From positions 289,348 to 353,347 of the forward strand of contig NZ_PVZG01000008.1 in the NCBI RefSeq assembly GCF_003002065.1: a stretch of 64,000 nucleotides of DNA, read 5' to 3'. Below the pieces are notes generated by a model, which saw only the letters and a program-made list of their open reading frames with translations, did no database searches and was not told the origin of the DNA. A program made the position numbers and the translations under genes. Origin of the DNA: Pseudosporangium ferrugineum. Its GTDB lineage: Bacteria > Actinomycetota > Actinomycetes > Mycobacteriales > Micromonosporaceae. How positions within the stretch are numbered: position 1 is the first letter of the stretch; each line of letters starts with the position of its first letter. Positions 24,026-33,549 of the stretch are shown here, piece after piece.

Positions 24026-27000
24026 TCAGGCCAGGGTGTGGGCGAATCTCGCCGAGCCGAACTCCAGGTCGGGGTGCTCGACCGCCAGCGCCGCCGCCAC
24101 CGCCCGGCTGAAGCCCATCTCGGCGCCCCTCGCATACGCCGCGTCGAAGGCCGTATCCCCCAGCCGCCGCCGCAACATCGCCTGCTGCGCCGCCCAGAAC
24201 GCGCCGAACTGGGTCGCGCGCCGGGCGCCCTGGACCGACTCGGCGCCGCCGAACAGCATCGCCGCCGTACCCGGATCGTCGCCGAGCGCGCACCGCACCG
24301 CGATGGCCGCGACGGCGTCGGCCGCGGCCCCCCGGAAACCGTGCCGCAGCCGGGACCGCAGGGCGACCACGAGATGGTCGTGCGCGGCGACCAGGTCACC
24401 GCGGCGCAGGGCGACCATCCCGAGCAACCAGTCCACCGTACGGCGACCCCGGTCCTCCGGCCGCCCCGCCTCGACCAGCCGGGCCCCGCCGAGCAGCTCC
24501 GCGGCCTCGTCCAGGGCGTCCCGGCGCCACAGCAGCTCGGCCAGCGCGATGATCGTCGGCAGCGCGGCGGTCGGCGCCCCGGTACGGTCGGCCGCGGCGA
24601 TGACCTCCCGGCACACCTGCTCGGCCTCGGCGGTGCGCCCGGCCTCGATGAGCGAGACGCGGTGACCGGCGAGCGCGCGCACCACCATCGCGGAATCCCC
24701 GGCGGCACGCGCGGCGGCCTCGGCCCGGTCCAGGAACCGTTCCCGCTCGTCGCGATCGGGGCACAGCCCGGCGTGCACGAGATAGGCGGAGGCCATCTCG
24801 GCGTTGGCCACCGGCAGCCCGTCGAGCCGGCCGTAGAGCCGGTACAGCAGGTCACGGCCCTGCCGCGCGCCGCTGTGCTCCCGCCACCACGGGTCCAGCG
24901 CACCCACCAGCCGCAGGCCGGCGCGCGGATCGCCGCCCGTCACGCACCAGCGGAGGGCGGTCTCCCACTCCTTCACGTACGGCGAGAGCTCCGTGAGCGA
25001 CACCGTCCGAGGCTGACCGTCGGTGTCCACCACGACCCCGTCCAGGGTGTGCAGCGACCAGTCGACGTGGCTGTCCCGGGCCGCCTGTTCCTCCCCCGCC
25101 GCGAGCAGCCGGCGGGTCGCGTACGCCCGGACCTGCTCGGACATCCGGTACCGCGGCCCGGACACGACCTCGACGAGCGACCGGTCGGCCAGCTCGGTGA
25201 GCGCGCCGAAGGCGTCGCCGCCGCACCATTCGACGGCGGCGAGCTCGACCGGCCCGGCAAAGACGGCAAGCCGGCGCAGCAGCGCCGCGGCGTGCTCACT
25301 CAGGCCACGGTAGGACCAGTCGAGGTTGCGGGTCAGGCTGTGATGCCGATCCCAACCGCCACCGGCCAGGGCCTCCAGCGAATGCGCCCCGCCGCGCCCG
25401 GCGCCGGGACGACCGTCGTCGAAAGGGCTCGCCGCCGCACCGGGCCGCCCAGCGGGAGCACCGCCCGCGCCCGACAGAGGGCGGACGGCGTCGAACGGGC
25501 CCGACGCAGGGCGGACGGGGTCGAACGGGCCGGACGGAGGGCGGACGGCGGGCTCGGGCGGGCGGACGGGTTCGCGGCCGGCGTCCAGGGCGGCGATCGG
25601 GTCGTCGAGCCTGGCCGCGAGCTGCGCCGCCGAGAGCAGCCGCAACCGGTCGGCCGCAAGCTCGATGGCGAGCGGATGACCGTCCAGCTTCGACGCCACC
25701 CGGCCCAGATCGGCCGCCTCACCGTCCCGCGGGGGCCGGCCACCCCGCGCCGCCGCCACCCGGTCGGCGAGCAGCGAGTAGGCATCCGCGGGCGCCATCG
25801 CCGGCAGCCGCCACACCACCTCGCCCGGCACCCCGAGCGGCGCCCGCGACGTGGCCAGCACGTCGAGCCGCGGGCACGCGGACAGCAACCGCCGCACGAA
25901 CTTCCGAACCTCGACCGGGAGCGCGTCGCACGTGTCGAGCAGGAGCAGCATCCGCCCCTTCCGGCACCGCTCGACGATGGAGTCGATCAACGGCCGGGCC
26001 GGCTCGGGCCGCACACCCATCGCGGCGGCCAGCGCCACCTCGGGCCGGCCCTCCGCAAGATCGACGACCCAGACCCCTTGCGGGTACGCCGGAAGCACCT
26101 GCTCAGCCACGACATGAGCCACCCGCGTCTTGCCGGATCCGCCCGGGCCGGCCACCGTGAGGATGCGGTTGTGCCCGACGAGTCCCCGCAGCTCGGACAC
26201 CTCGGCGAGCCGCCCCACGAAGGACGTGACCGGAGCCGGCAGATTGTGCATGGGCGCCGCCGCCGTACGCGGGTGCGGGAAACTCCGCTCCAGCCCCGGC
26301 GCGACGATCTGGAACAGCCGCTCGGCGTCGTCGAAGCCCCGGAGCCGATGCAGCCCGAGATCCAGCAGGTCGACCGCCGTGTCATCGGCCGAAGCGGACG
26401 TCAGCACGAACCGCGGCGCCTCGGCCACCAGGGTGCCCCGCCTCGAGGCCGTACGCGGCAGCTCGAAGACCCACGTGTCGGAAGGCATGTCCCGCGGCAT
26501 CTGCCCGGCACCCACCCGCCGTGACGCCTCGTTGGTGGACGCTCCGTGGGAGCGTGCGGCTTCGCTCCGTAACGTGCTCTGCACCCGGGACACGAACGCG
26601 GAGCCCATGTCCCTCCCCCCGACACCGTCCCTGCCGCCGGCACCGGCCCTGCCGCCAGCGCCCTCCCTGCTCCCGGCACCGTCCATGCTCCCGGCGCCCT
26701 CCCTGCCGCCGGCACCCTCCCTGCCGCGGGCGCCGGCAACCGTCTCCATCGCCTCGGTGGGCGCGTCCACCCCGAACCCGCCACGCCCGCCCCCACCGGC
26801 CCGGCGCCGCCCCCCGGCGGACCGCGCCGTCCCGGACGACCGCGCCCCGCCCGAGAAGTCCCCGGCGGCGGGCGTCGCCGCGAAAGGCGCCGTCATAGAG
26901 GGCGCCGCCGCAGAGTGCCCCATGGCGGAGTGCCCCGCCGCGGACTGCCTCGCCGGGGAGCGCCCCGCGGCGAAGGGCTCCGTGGCCGAGTGCCCCGTGG

Positions 27001-27607
27001 CAAACGAACCCGTGGCAGAGGGCCCCGTGGCAGAGGGCCCCGTGGCAGAGGGCCCCGTGGCAGAGGGCCCCGTGGCAGAGGGCCCCGTGGCGGGGGGCGC
27101 AGTAACGGGTCGGGTGGCGGAGAGGTCCGTGACGGAGGGCGCAGAAACGGGTCGGGTGGCGGACGACCGGGTCGTGGCGGCGAGGGCGGTCGCCTCCGAG
27201 CAGAGGATCTGTCCACCGTGCGCGGCGGACGCGACCCGGGCGGCGCGGTGGACCTCCGCGCTCGTGTATTCGCCGGCCACCGGCCTGGCCCATCCGGTGT
27301 GGAGGCCCATCCGCACGCGCGGCGCCACCTCGGGGCTCGGCCACGGGTAGTCCGCCAGCGCCCGCTGCGACGCCACGCAGGCCGCCACGGCCGAGGCCGC
27401 GTCCCCGAACGCCACGAAGAAGGAGTCACCCTCGGTGAAAAGCTCTACCCCGGAGTGATTACGCAGCGCACGCCGAACCACAGCGCGATGAGCATTCAGC
27501 ACGCTGCCGTAGTTCTCACCCAGCAGCTGGGCCAGCCGCGTGGAGCCTTCGATGTCGGTGAACATGAAGGTCACCAGCCCACTGGGCAGCTCGGTCCGTC
27601 CCGACAC
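24026..27607 (-). CDS. Cyclase-like / NB-ATPase / TPR multidomain regulator
   Basis: The ~1193-residue protein begins with a class III nucleotidyl-cyclase homology domain (FMFTDIEGST, metal Asp18; EGDSFFVAF, metal Asp61; VHRAARVA). Residues ~145-350 are a low-complexity insert of ATGPS- and GREGAG-type repeats. An STAND/NB-ARC-like ATPase follows, with Walker A GPGGSGKT near 490 and Walker B LLLLDTCDAL near 557, then TPR-like helices to the end. The substrate-specifying Lys is Glu60 and the transition-state Asn is His120, so cyclase activity is doubtful. GTG 27607 has GGAGG 8 nt upstream. No DNA-binding domain is visible. It resembles the recalled Mycobacterium Rv0386/Rv1358 family without its HTH. 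Confidence 0.85.
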   Translation of the reverse strand: MSGRTELPSGLVTFMFTDIEGSTRLAQLLGENYGSVLNAHRAVVRRALRNHSGVELFTEGDSFFVAFGDAASAVAACVASQRALADYPWPSPEVAPRVRMGLHTGWARPVAGEYTSAEVHRAARVASAAHGGQILCSEATALAATTRSSATRPVSAPSVTDLSATRPVTAPPATGPSATGPSATGPSATGPSATGPSATGSFATGHSATEPFAAGRSPARQSAAGHSAMGHSAAAPSMTAPFAATPAAGDFSGGARSSGTARSAGGRRRAGGGGRGGFGVDAPTEAMETVAGARGREGAGGREGAGSMDGAGSREGAGGRAGAGGRDGVGGRDMGSAFVSRVQSTLRSEAARSHGASTNEASRRVGAGQMPRDMPSDTWVFELPRTASRRGTLVAEAPRFVLTSASADDTAVDLLDLGLHRLRGFDDAERLFQIVAPGLERSFPHPRTAAAPMHNLPAPVTSFVGRLAEVSELRGLVGHNRILTVAGPGGSGKTRVAHVVAEQVLPAYPQGVWVVDLAEGRPEVALAAAMGVRPEPARPLIDSIVERCRKGRMLLLLDTCDALPVEVRKFVRRLLSACPRLDVLATSRAPLGVPGEVVWRLPAMAPADAYSLLADRVAAARGGRPPRDGEAADLGRVASKLDGHPLAIELAADRLRLLSAAQLAARLDDPIAALDAGREPVRPPEPAVRPPSGPFDPVRPASGPFDAVRPLSGAGGAPAGRPGAAASPFDDGRPGAGRGGAHSLEALAGGGWDRHHSLTRNLDWSYRGLSEHAAALLRRLAVFAGPVELAAVEWCGGDAFGALTELADRSLVEVVSGPRYRMSEQVRAYATRRLLAAGEEQAARDSHVDWSLHTLDGVVVDTDGQPRTVSLTELSPYVKEWETALRWCVTGGDPRAGLRLVGALDPWWREHSGARQGRDLLYRLYGRLDGLPVANAEMASAYLVHAGLCPDRDERERFLDRAEAAARAAGDSAMVVRALAGHRVSLIEAGRTAEAEQVCREVIAAADRTGAPTAALPTIIALAELLWRRDALDEAAELLGGARLVEAGRPEDRGRRTVDWLLGMVALRRGDLVAAHDHLVVALRSRLRHGFRGAAADAVAAIAVRCALGDDPGTAAMLFGGAESVQGARRATQFGAFWAAQQAMLRRRLGDTAFDAAYARGAEMGFSRAVAAALAVEHPDLEFGSARFAHTLA

Positions 27608-28206
27608 GGTAAGAACCTCCGCCCCCTTGGGAAGTCGCGCTCCATGGTGCCGCACCGCATTCCCGCGGCACATCGTAGAAACGGTCGGTAACCGTCCACC
27701 CGCCACGACCGACCCCGGAAGGGCGACCCCCGGACGAGTAGTCAACGTTTACGCAGGGCACTACGCGTGACGTAACGACGCGGTTCACGTTCGAGTCACG
27801 CCATGAAAGGTCATTTCCGCCGAACCACACGGACCGCCCGCCCGAAGTCACCCGGCGCAACGACAAGTGCGACTCCGCGAAGTGATTGCCCGAACACGAC
27901 CAGAGACCGCCCTCACTGGACAATCCCTGGACCCGCAAGTTCGACGCAGAGTCACCTCGCGATCGGCCCTCACCCCGGAGACGCGAGCGGAACCTGCCCA
28001 GGTCACCGCGCGGAACCGTCAAGGCACGGCGACAAAGCCGTCGACACCACCGCGAGAAACCCATCGAGGTCACCGCAAGCAAGCCGTCGAGGCCACGGCG
28101 AGGAAGCCGTCGAGGCCACCGCAAGCAAGCCGTCAACGCCACCGCAGGAAGCCGTCGAGGCCACCGCGAGGATTCCCGGCGACATCACCGCGTAGGAGCC
28201 GCCGAG
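27608..28206. repeat. Gene-free stretch with ~22-24 bp tandem repeats
   Basis: About 600 bp separate the cyclase/ATPase start from fmdB. The first ~420 bp should contain the cyclase/ATPase promoter on the minus strand, but I see no clear hexamers. From about 28035 to 28194 there are six or seven degenerate units of AAGCCGTCGAGGCCACCGC, ending 13 bp from the FmdB stop. Small open frames here have repeat-derived composition and are rejected. Confidence 0.65.
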
Positions 28207-28440
28207 TCAGCAGCCGCACGCACCGCCGCAACAACCGCCTCCGCCCCCGCCGCCACCACCACCGGCCGAGGGCATCGACGGCAGGCCGCCACCCCGGCCG
28301 GTCACTGCGACCGTGGACAGCAGCTTGACCGTGTCCAGATGGCCCTGCGGACAGCTCGCCGGGGCCGAGGACTCGGCCATCGGGCGGTTCAGCTCGAACG
28401 TGTCGCCACATGCGCGGCATCGGAAGTCGTATCGCGGCAT
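28207..28440 (-). CDS. FmdB-family zinc-ribbon protein
   Basis: The 77-residue protein starts MPRYDFRCRACGDTFEL, giving one CxxC knuckle, followed by CPQGH as the second half of the zinc ribbon. A poly-Gly stretch leads to a CCGGACGC tail that is typical of actinobacterial FmdB proteins. Function is unknown; a regulatory role is assumed. TACCCT ends 6 nt before the ATG (leaderless). Confidence 0.9.
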   Translation of the reverse strand: MPRYDFRCRACGDTFELNRPMAESSAPASCPQGHLDTVKLLSTVAVTGRGGGLPSMPSAGGGGGGGGGGCCGGACGC

Positions 28441-28446
28441 CAGCAC

Positions 28447-28452
28447 AGGGTA
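28447..28452 (-). promoter_or_regulatory. Leaderless -10 of fmdB-like gene
   Basis: On the minus strand TACCCT ends 6 nt before ATG 28440; there is no purine-rich ribosome binding site. Confidence 0.5.
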
Positions 28453-28493
28453 TGGGCTCGGCGGGTTGATCCGCTGCATCGCAGGCGCGTAGT

Positions 28494-28502
28494 TGTGGAC
28501 AA
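28494..28502 (-). promoter_or_regulatory. DnaA box
   Basis: TGTGGACAA is the exact reverse complement of TTGTCCACA. It lies in the 121-bp divergent region between the FmdB gene and the transglycosylase gene, about 47 bp upstream of the latter's -10. Confidence 0.5.
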
Positions 28503-28548
28503 GTGGCATAGGCCGGGATGCATAGCTTCAGGGGTGGCCCCCGCCCGG

Positions 28549-28554
28549 TAGTCT
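28549..28554 (+). promoter_or_regulatory. Leaderless -10 of transglycosylase gene
   Basis: TAGTCT ends 7 nt before GTG 28562, which favours this start over the TTG at 28556. Confidence 0.45.
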
Positions 28555-28561
28555 CTTGCGG

Positions 28562-29857
28562 GTGGTTGACGGGCAGGAAACACCCTCGAAGCGTCCGGCG
28601 GCACCGCATCACGGCGGGCCGCTCGGCAGCTCGGGTGCGGCCCCCGAAGACAAGCCCCCCGCGGCCGAAGCCAAGGCCGCCGGCGAGCAGTCCCCCCAGG
28701 AAAAAACCCCCGAAGCCAAGCCGCCCACAGACAAGCCGGCCGCAGATAAGCCGACTGCGGAAAAGCCGGCCGCGGACAAGCCGAGCGAGCCAGCGGCCGA
28801 CAAGAAGGACAAGCCAGGCGACGCCAAACCCGAAGCCGACAAGCAGGCCGACGGCAAGAAGGCCACCCCGAAGGACCCGGAAGAACCGGCCCCCTCGGAC
28901 GCGGTAGCAGCCCTCGCCTCCCGCAGCCGCACCACCCGCGCCCTCCGCGCCGCCAATCCCGTGCGCGTCGCCCGCAGCACCTCCGACTGGGCCAAGCGCC
29001 CGACCGGCCGTTTCATCCTGCCCGCGATCGTCGCCGTGCTTCTCCTCGGCGCCGCCGGGACGGCTGGCGCCTATCTCGTGCCGCAGGCTCTCGAGGCCGT
29101 GCCGACCCCCAGCGCGAACCCGTATTTCGGGGCTGACGCGCAGGCCCCGCCGGCTCCGGTGCCGAGCCTGGGCGGCGGCCAGCCGAGCCTGCCCGGCCTG
29201 CCCGGCACGAGTTCCGCCCCGACGGTCGGCGGGGCCCTGCCCACGGCGCCGCCCACGGGCGCACCCGGCGCACGACCCGCCGATGCCCTGTCCGGGTGGG
29301 CGCAGCAGACCGGCACCCGGGTCGGCATCCCGGTCGTCGCCGTCCAGGCGTACGGCTACGCCGAACTCGTCGTCGCCAGGACGGCCCCGTCCTGCCACCT
29401 GAGCTGGACCACCATCGCCGCCATCGCGAAGGTCGAGTCGTCGCACGGCAGCGCGAACGGCGCGGTGCTCGGCGCGGACGGTTCGGTGTCGCCGCCCATT
29501 CTCGGGTTGCCGCTCGACGGCAAGGGCGGCCGGCAGCTCATCGCCGACACCGACCAGGGCCTGCTCGACAAGGACACCCGGTTCGACCGCGCGATGGGCC
29601 CGCTCCAGTTCATTCCGCAGACCTGGAATGAGATCTCCGCAGGCAACGCGGTGGACGCCGACAACAACAGCGTCTCGGACCCGAACGACATCGACGACGC
29701 GTCCCTCGCCACGGCCCTCTACCTGTGCAAGGGCGGGCGGGACCTGTCCAAGCCGGACGCCTGGTGGGACGCCATTCTGTCCTACAACGCCGTACGCCCG
29801 TACGCGCAGAAGGTCTATGAGGCGGCCAACGAATACGGCGTGCGCAGCCGAGCTTGA
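28562..29857 (+). CDS. Membrane-anchored lytic transglycosylase (SLT domain)
   Basis: The ~431-residue protein has a Lys/Pro/Glu/Ala-rich cytoplasmic N-terminus with AADKP-like repeats. One membrane helix (FILPAIVAVLLLGAAGTAG, near residue 160) and a Pro-rich linker follow, then a C-terminal MltB-like transglycosylase domain. The catalytic Glu is in AIAKVESSHGS, supported by MGPLQFIPQTW and ILSYNAVRPYAQKV. It would cut the peptidoglycan glycan strand outside the membrane. GTG 28562 is preferred for its leaderless -10. It stands alone and is divergent from the FmdB gene. Confidence 0.88.
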   Translation: MVDGQETPSKRPAAPHHGGPLGSSGAAPEDKPPAAEAKAAGEQSPQEKTPEAKPPTDKPAADKPTAEKPAADKPSEPAADKKDKPGDAKPEADKQADGKKATPKDPEEPAPSDAVAALASRSRTTRALRAANPVRVARSTSDWAKRPTGRFILPAIVAVLLLGAAGTAGAYLVPQALEAVPTPSANPYFGADAQAPPAPVPSLGGGQPSLPGLPGTSSAPTVGGALPTAPPTGAPGARPADALSGWAQQTGTRVGIPVVAVQAYGYAELVVARTAPSCHLSWTTIAAIAKVESSHGSANGAVLGADGSVSPPILGLPLDGKGGRQLIADTDQGLLDKDTRFDRAMGPLQFIPQTWNEISAGNAVDADNNSVSDPNDIDDASLATALYLCKGGRDLSKPDAWWDAILSYNAVRPYAQKVYEAANEYGVRSRA

Positions 29858-29938
29858 TAAACAACCCACAGTGACGAAGCGCGTACATTTGCCCACCCGG
29901 CACTTCCCAGCAGGTCGGAATACCGGCAAGCTGTACGC

Positions 29939-30961
29939 GTGAGGGTGCGTGAATGGGATCCCCGGTCCGCGTCGGACGCGGAGATCCGATCGCTCGTGGA
30001 GACGCTGAACCAGGTGCTGGCGGCGGACCTCCCGGACGATCCACCGTGGCTGGAGGTGCAGGTCAGGGACTATCTGGCCGAGACCATGCCGGGTGAGCGC
30101 CGGATCAGCTGGGTCGCCGAGGACGACCGGCTCCCGGAGGGCGAGGGCACGGTTTTCGGGCATGTCACCCTGCTCCTGCTCGGCGACATCGGCGTCCTCG
30201 AGGTGCTGGTGCATCCCGATCTGCGCCGTCGCGGGCTGGGCCAGCAACTCGTCGCGGTCGCCGCCCGCCGGTCGTATCTGGAGGGTTTTTCGTCGATAGG
30301 GGTCGAGGCGATCGGCGACACTCCCGCCATTCCCTTCTACGAGTCGCTCGGCTTCGAACGGGAATTCGTGGAGACCCGCAGCGTGCTCAACCTCTCCGGC
30401 GTGGACTGGAACGCCCTCGGCACGATGGCGAGCGGCATCAGCTCCGGTTACACGGTGGAGTTCCATCCGGGCGGGCCGCCGGCGGAGCTGCTGGAGGCGT
30501 ACGCGCTGGCCAAGCTCGAGGGCCAGGACGGCGACGACAACGACCTGGATCTGCGCCCGAGTTCGTCCGACCCACAGCGCCTCCAGGACAGCCTCGACAC
30601 GCTGCACCGCCGCGGGCTGAAGCCCTACATCGTGCTGGCCATCCACGAGGCGACGGGCGCGGTCGCCGGGCTCACCGAGGTCGTGGTGCCGGCGCAGCAC
30701 CCGGAACGCGCCGACCAGTACGACACCATCGTCGTGCGGGAGCATCGCGGTTACGGGATCGACCGGGCGATCAAGGCCCGGATGCTCTTCGAGCTGCGCC
30801 GGGCCGAGCCCGACCTGCGCGAGGTGCAGACGTGGAACGCCCAGCACAACGAGTCGATGTTGAAGGTTAACGCCGAGTTGGGCTTCCAGTCCGACCGTGA
30901 CTGGTACGAATACGGCGCCGACGTTGCGCAACTGGTACAGAGACTCGAACCCGCGGACTGA
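29939..30961 (+). CDS. Tandem GNAT-family N-acetyltransferase
   Basis: The 340-residue protein carries two GNAT modules. The first (residues ~1-145) has the acetyl-CoA loop VHPDLRRRGLGQQLV. The second (~170-340) is more diverged, with VREHRGYGIDRAIKARML and NAQHNESMLKVNAELGF. Double-GNAT proteins include mycothiol synthase, but the residues here do not let me assign a substrate. The start is GTG 29939, with CAAGCT six nucleotides before it. It follows the transglycosylase gene by 81 bp on the same strand. Confidence 0.87.
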   Translation: MRVREWDPRSASDAEIRSLVETLNQVLAADLPDDPPWLEVQVRDYLAETMPGERRISWVAEDDRLPEGEGTVFGHVTLLLLGDIGVLEVLVHPDLRRRGLGQQLVAVAARRSYLEGFSSIGVEAIGDTPAIPFYESLGFEREFVETRSVLNLSGVDWNALGTMASGISSGYTVEFHPGGPPAELLEAYALAKLEGQDGDDNDLDLRPSSSDPQRLQDSLDTLHRRGLKPYIVLAIHEATGAVAGLTEVVVPAQHPERADQYDTIVVREHRGYGIDRAIKARMLFELRRAEPDLREVQTWNAQHNESMLKVNAELGFQSDRDWYEYGADVAQLVQRLEPAD

Positions 30962-31014
30962 CCTGGGGCTTTAGGGTCGGCGTACCCCCTGTCCCGATCC
31001 GTTGTGGAGGCTTC

Positions 31015-33429
31015 GTGCGCTACCGACGCATAGTGCCCTTTCTGACTGTCCCCCTGCTGACGACCGTGCTGATCCCCGGCGTCGCCCGGGCGGCCGACGA
31101 CCCGTTGACCGTCGGCGCGGTGCAGGGCAGCACCACGTCGTCGCCGCGCACCCACCGCTCGCCGCTCGCGAACGCGTCGGGCAACGGCACCAGCAGCACC
31201 CTCTACGAGGTGCGCGGCGTGGTTACACAGCGCACCCTCGCGCGCACCTCCGCGGGCGCCGACCAGAACGGCTTCTTCCTCCAGAGCCGCAGGGGCACCG
31301 AGGACGGCGACCCGGCGAGCTCCGACGGCATCTTCGTCTTCATGGGTACCTTCACCTCGCTGATCGGCGGCTACGTGCCCACCGTGGGCGACGAGATCGT
31401 GGTCAGGGCGCGGGTCTCCGAATACTTCTCCATGACGCAGCTGTCCAGCGCGTCGCTCGTCACCAAGCTCGCTTCGGAGGTGCCGCTGAGCGAGGTGCAG
31501 ACCGACGACGCCACGCCGCCGGTCGACGCCGCCGCCGCGGACCTGTTCTGGGAGCGGCACGAGGGCATGCAGCTGCGGGTTCGCTCGGGTTCCGGCGTGG
31601 TGTCCGGGCGCAACGTCTTCAGCGACACGGCCGATGCCGAGATCTGGGTCGTGGACGCCGAGGACCCGCTGCTGGACCGGGCCGACCCGTACGCACGGCG
31701 CGTCTTCCGCGACGCCCACCCGCTCGACGACGACCCGGCGCGTTTCGACAACGGGAACGGCAACCGGATGCTGCTCGGCCCGATGGGCGTGAAGGCCACC
31801 GCGGGCGACAACAGCACGCTGCTCCCGCCGGCGAAGACCTTCGACACGCTGTCGGGGGACGCGGTCGGCGGCCTCTACTACGCGTTCAACAAGTACGGCA
31901 TCCAGCCGTCCACGGCGGCCTTCACCCCCGGAGCCGACCCGTCGAAGAACAGCCCGCCGAAGCCCGCCAAGCGTGGTGCCGAGTTCGCGGTGTCCACCTA
32001 CAACGTGGAGAACCTCTACGACTTCCGGGACGACCCGTTCGACGGCTGCGACTTCACCGGCAACAGCGGATGCCCGGGGGTCAGCCCGCCGTTCGACTAC
32101 GTGCCGGCGAACGAGGCCGAATACCTCGAGAAGCTGGGGAACCTGGCCGACCAGGTCGTGAACAGCATGCACTCGCCGGACGTCATCCTCGCCCAGGAGG
32201 CCGAGGACCAGGACATCTGCACCGTCTCGGGTGCCGTTCTGAGCTGCGGTGACACCAACAACGCCGATGGTCGGCCGGACACCCTGCAGGATCTGGCGCT
32301 GACGATCAAGAAGGCGGGCGGCCCCGATTACGCGGCGGCATACGACCGTTCCGGCGCGGACGCCCGCGGCATCACGGCGGCGTTCCTGTATCGCACCGAC
32401 CGGTTGTCGCTGGCCACGCCGGCGGCGGACGACCCGGTCCTGGGCGCCGCCCCGCAGGTGGAATACCGCGGCGCCCCGCTGGCCGGCAACACCGAGGTGT
32501 CGAACCCGAAGACGCTGAACGCCGTCCTCCCGGCCGACGTCGACAGGTCCACGGGCGTCGACGGCACCAACGTCTACACCCGGGCACCGCAGGTGGCGCT
32601 CTTCGACGTGAAGGCCGCGCCCGGAGCGAGCGAGCACTTCCAGCTGTGGGCGGTCAGCAACCACTTCAGCTCCGGCCCGGACAGCCGGGTGGGCCAGCGC
32701 CGGGAGCAGGCGGCCTACGGCGCCGCGATCGCCACGGCCATCGAACGGGGCGACGAGCACGCGCGCATCGCCTACGGCGGCGACCTGAACGTCTTCCCGC
32801 GCCCGGACGAGCCGGTGCCGGCGAAGCCGGGCGACCAGTTGGGCCCGCTCTACGACGCCGGCCTGGACAACCTGTGGGACGACCTGGTGGCGGAGGCGCC
32901 CGCCTCGGCCTACTCCTACGTCTTCGACGGCCAGGCGCAGACGCTGGACAACCTCTTCGTGAACGACGCGCTGCACGGCGATCTGATCGAGATGCGGGCC
33001 GCGCACATCAACGCGGACTGGGCGGCGGCGGACGAGGCCAACGGCTCGAAGGGGTCGAGCGACCACGACCCGCAGGTCGCCCGCTTCGCGTCGAAGGCGG
33101 CGCTGACCGTGGCCGACGCCTCCGTGGCCGAGGGCGACAGCGGCACGACCGCGCTCGCCTTCCCGGTGACGTTGTCGCGGCCGCTGAGCCGGCCGCTCAC
33201 CGTCTGCGCCACCGCGGTGCCCGGGTCGGCCTGGCCGGTCGTCGACTTCGCCGCCTACCTGAGCTGCAAGACGATCCCCGCGGGCGAGACCGGCGTGACC
33301 TTCGCCGTGAAGGTGCGCGGTGACCGCCTGAGGGAGCCGGACGAGACCTTCACGCTCGCGGTCACGGGCATCGGCGATCTCCGCCGGGGCGACCCGTCGG
33401 CGACGGGCACCATCAAGAACGACGACTGA
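31015..33429 (+). CDS. Secreted ExeM/NucH-like nuclease with Calx-beta domain
   Basis: The 804-residue precursor has a signal peptide (FLTVPLLTTVLIPGVARA) and an OB-like N-terminal domain (~45-240). An endonuclease/exonuclease/phosphatase domain (~325-690) carries STYNVENLYDF, ILAQEAEDQD, YGGDLNVFP and the terminal SSDHDPQVA with the catalytic His. A Calx-beta-like domain (~695-804) contains TVADASVAEGDSG. This is the layout of extracellular nucleases used for DNA scavenging. GTG 31015 has GGAGG 4 nt upstream. A good terminator follows. Confidence 0.9.
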   Translation: MRYRRIVPFLTVPLLTTVLIPGVARAADDPLTVGAVQGSTTSSPRTHRSPLANASGNGTSSTLYEVRGVVTQRTLARTSAGADQNGFFLQSRRGTEDGDPASSDGIFVFMGTFTSLIGGYVPTVGDEIVVRARVSEYFSMTQLSSASLVTKLASEVPLSEVQTDDATPPVDAAAADLFWERHEGMQLRVRSGSGVVSGRNVFSDTADAEIWVVDAEDPLLDRADPYARRVFRDAHPLDDDPARFDNGNGNRMLLGPMGVKATAGDNSTLLPPAKTFDTLSGDAVGGLYYAFNKYGIQPSTAAFTPGADPSKNSPPKPAKRGAEFAVSTYNVENLYDFRDDPFDGCDFTGNSGCPGVSPPFDYVPANEAEYLEKLGNLADQVVNSMHSPDVILAQEAEDQDICTVSGAVLSCGDTNNADGRPDTLQDLALTIKKAGGPDYAAAYDRSGADARGITAAFLYRTDRLSLATPAADDPVLGAAPQVEYRGAPLAGNTEVSNPKTLNAVLPADVDRSTGVDGTNVYTRAPQVALFDVKAAPGASEHFQLWAVSNHFSSGPDSRVGQRREQAAYGAAIATAIERGDEHARIAYGGDLNVFPRPDEPVPAKPGDQLGPLYDAGLDNLWDDLVAEAPASAYSYVFDGQAQTLDNLFVNDALHGDLIEMRAAHINADWAAADEANGSKGSSDHDPQVARFASKAALTVADASVAEGDSGTTALAFPVTLSRPLSRPLTVCATAVPGSAWPVVDFAAYLSCKTIPAGETGVTFAVKVRGDRLREPDETFTLAVTGIGDLRRGDPSATGTIKNDD

Positions 33430-33450
33430 CGAAACGACGAGTGACGAACT

Positions 33451-33490
33451 GCCGGGTCCGCCACGCGCGGGCCCGGCGCTTCTCTTTTCC
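33451..33490 (+). terminator. Rho-independent terminator after nuclease gene
   Basis: An 11-bp stem with one G-T pair (33451-33461 with 33467-33477) is followed by GCTTCTCTTTTCC, one of the few T-rich tails in the window. It lies 21 nt after the nuclease stop. Confidence 0.8.
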
Positions 33491-33549
33491 GGTACGCCTT
33501 TGAGCACGCGGCCAGGATGCCGGAATCGGCCGACCGGCACGGGCAGCCC

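Noticed and set aside
23798..26524. 908-codon plus-strand open frame
   Set aside because: It begins in a minisatellite and lies antisense to the cyclase/ATPase gene, whose domains are clear. The His/Arg/Pro-rich translation has no recognisable fold.
24026..27607. AfsR/SARP or LuxR (LAL) regulator
   Set aside because: Neither an N-terminal BTAD/OmpR-type DNA-binding domain nor a C-terminal LuxR HTH is visible; the N-terminus is cyclase-like and the C-terminus is TPR-like.
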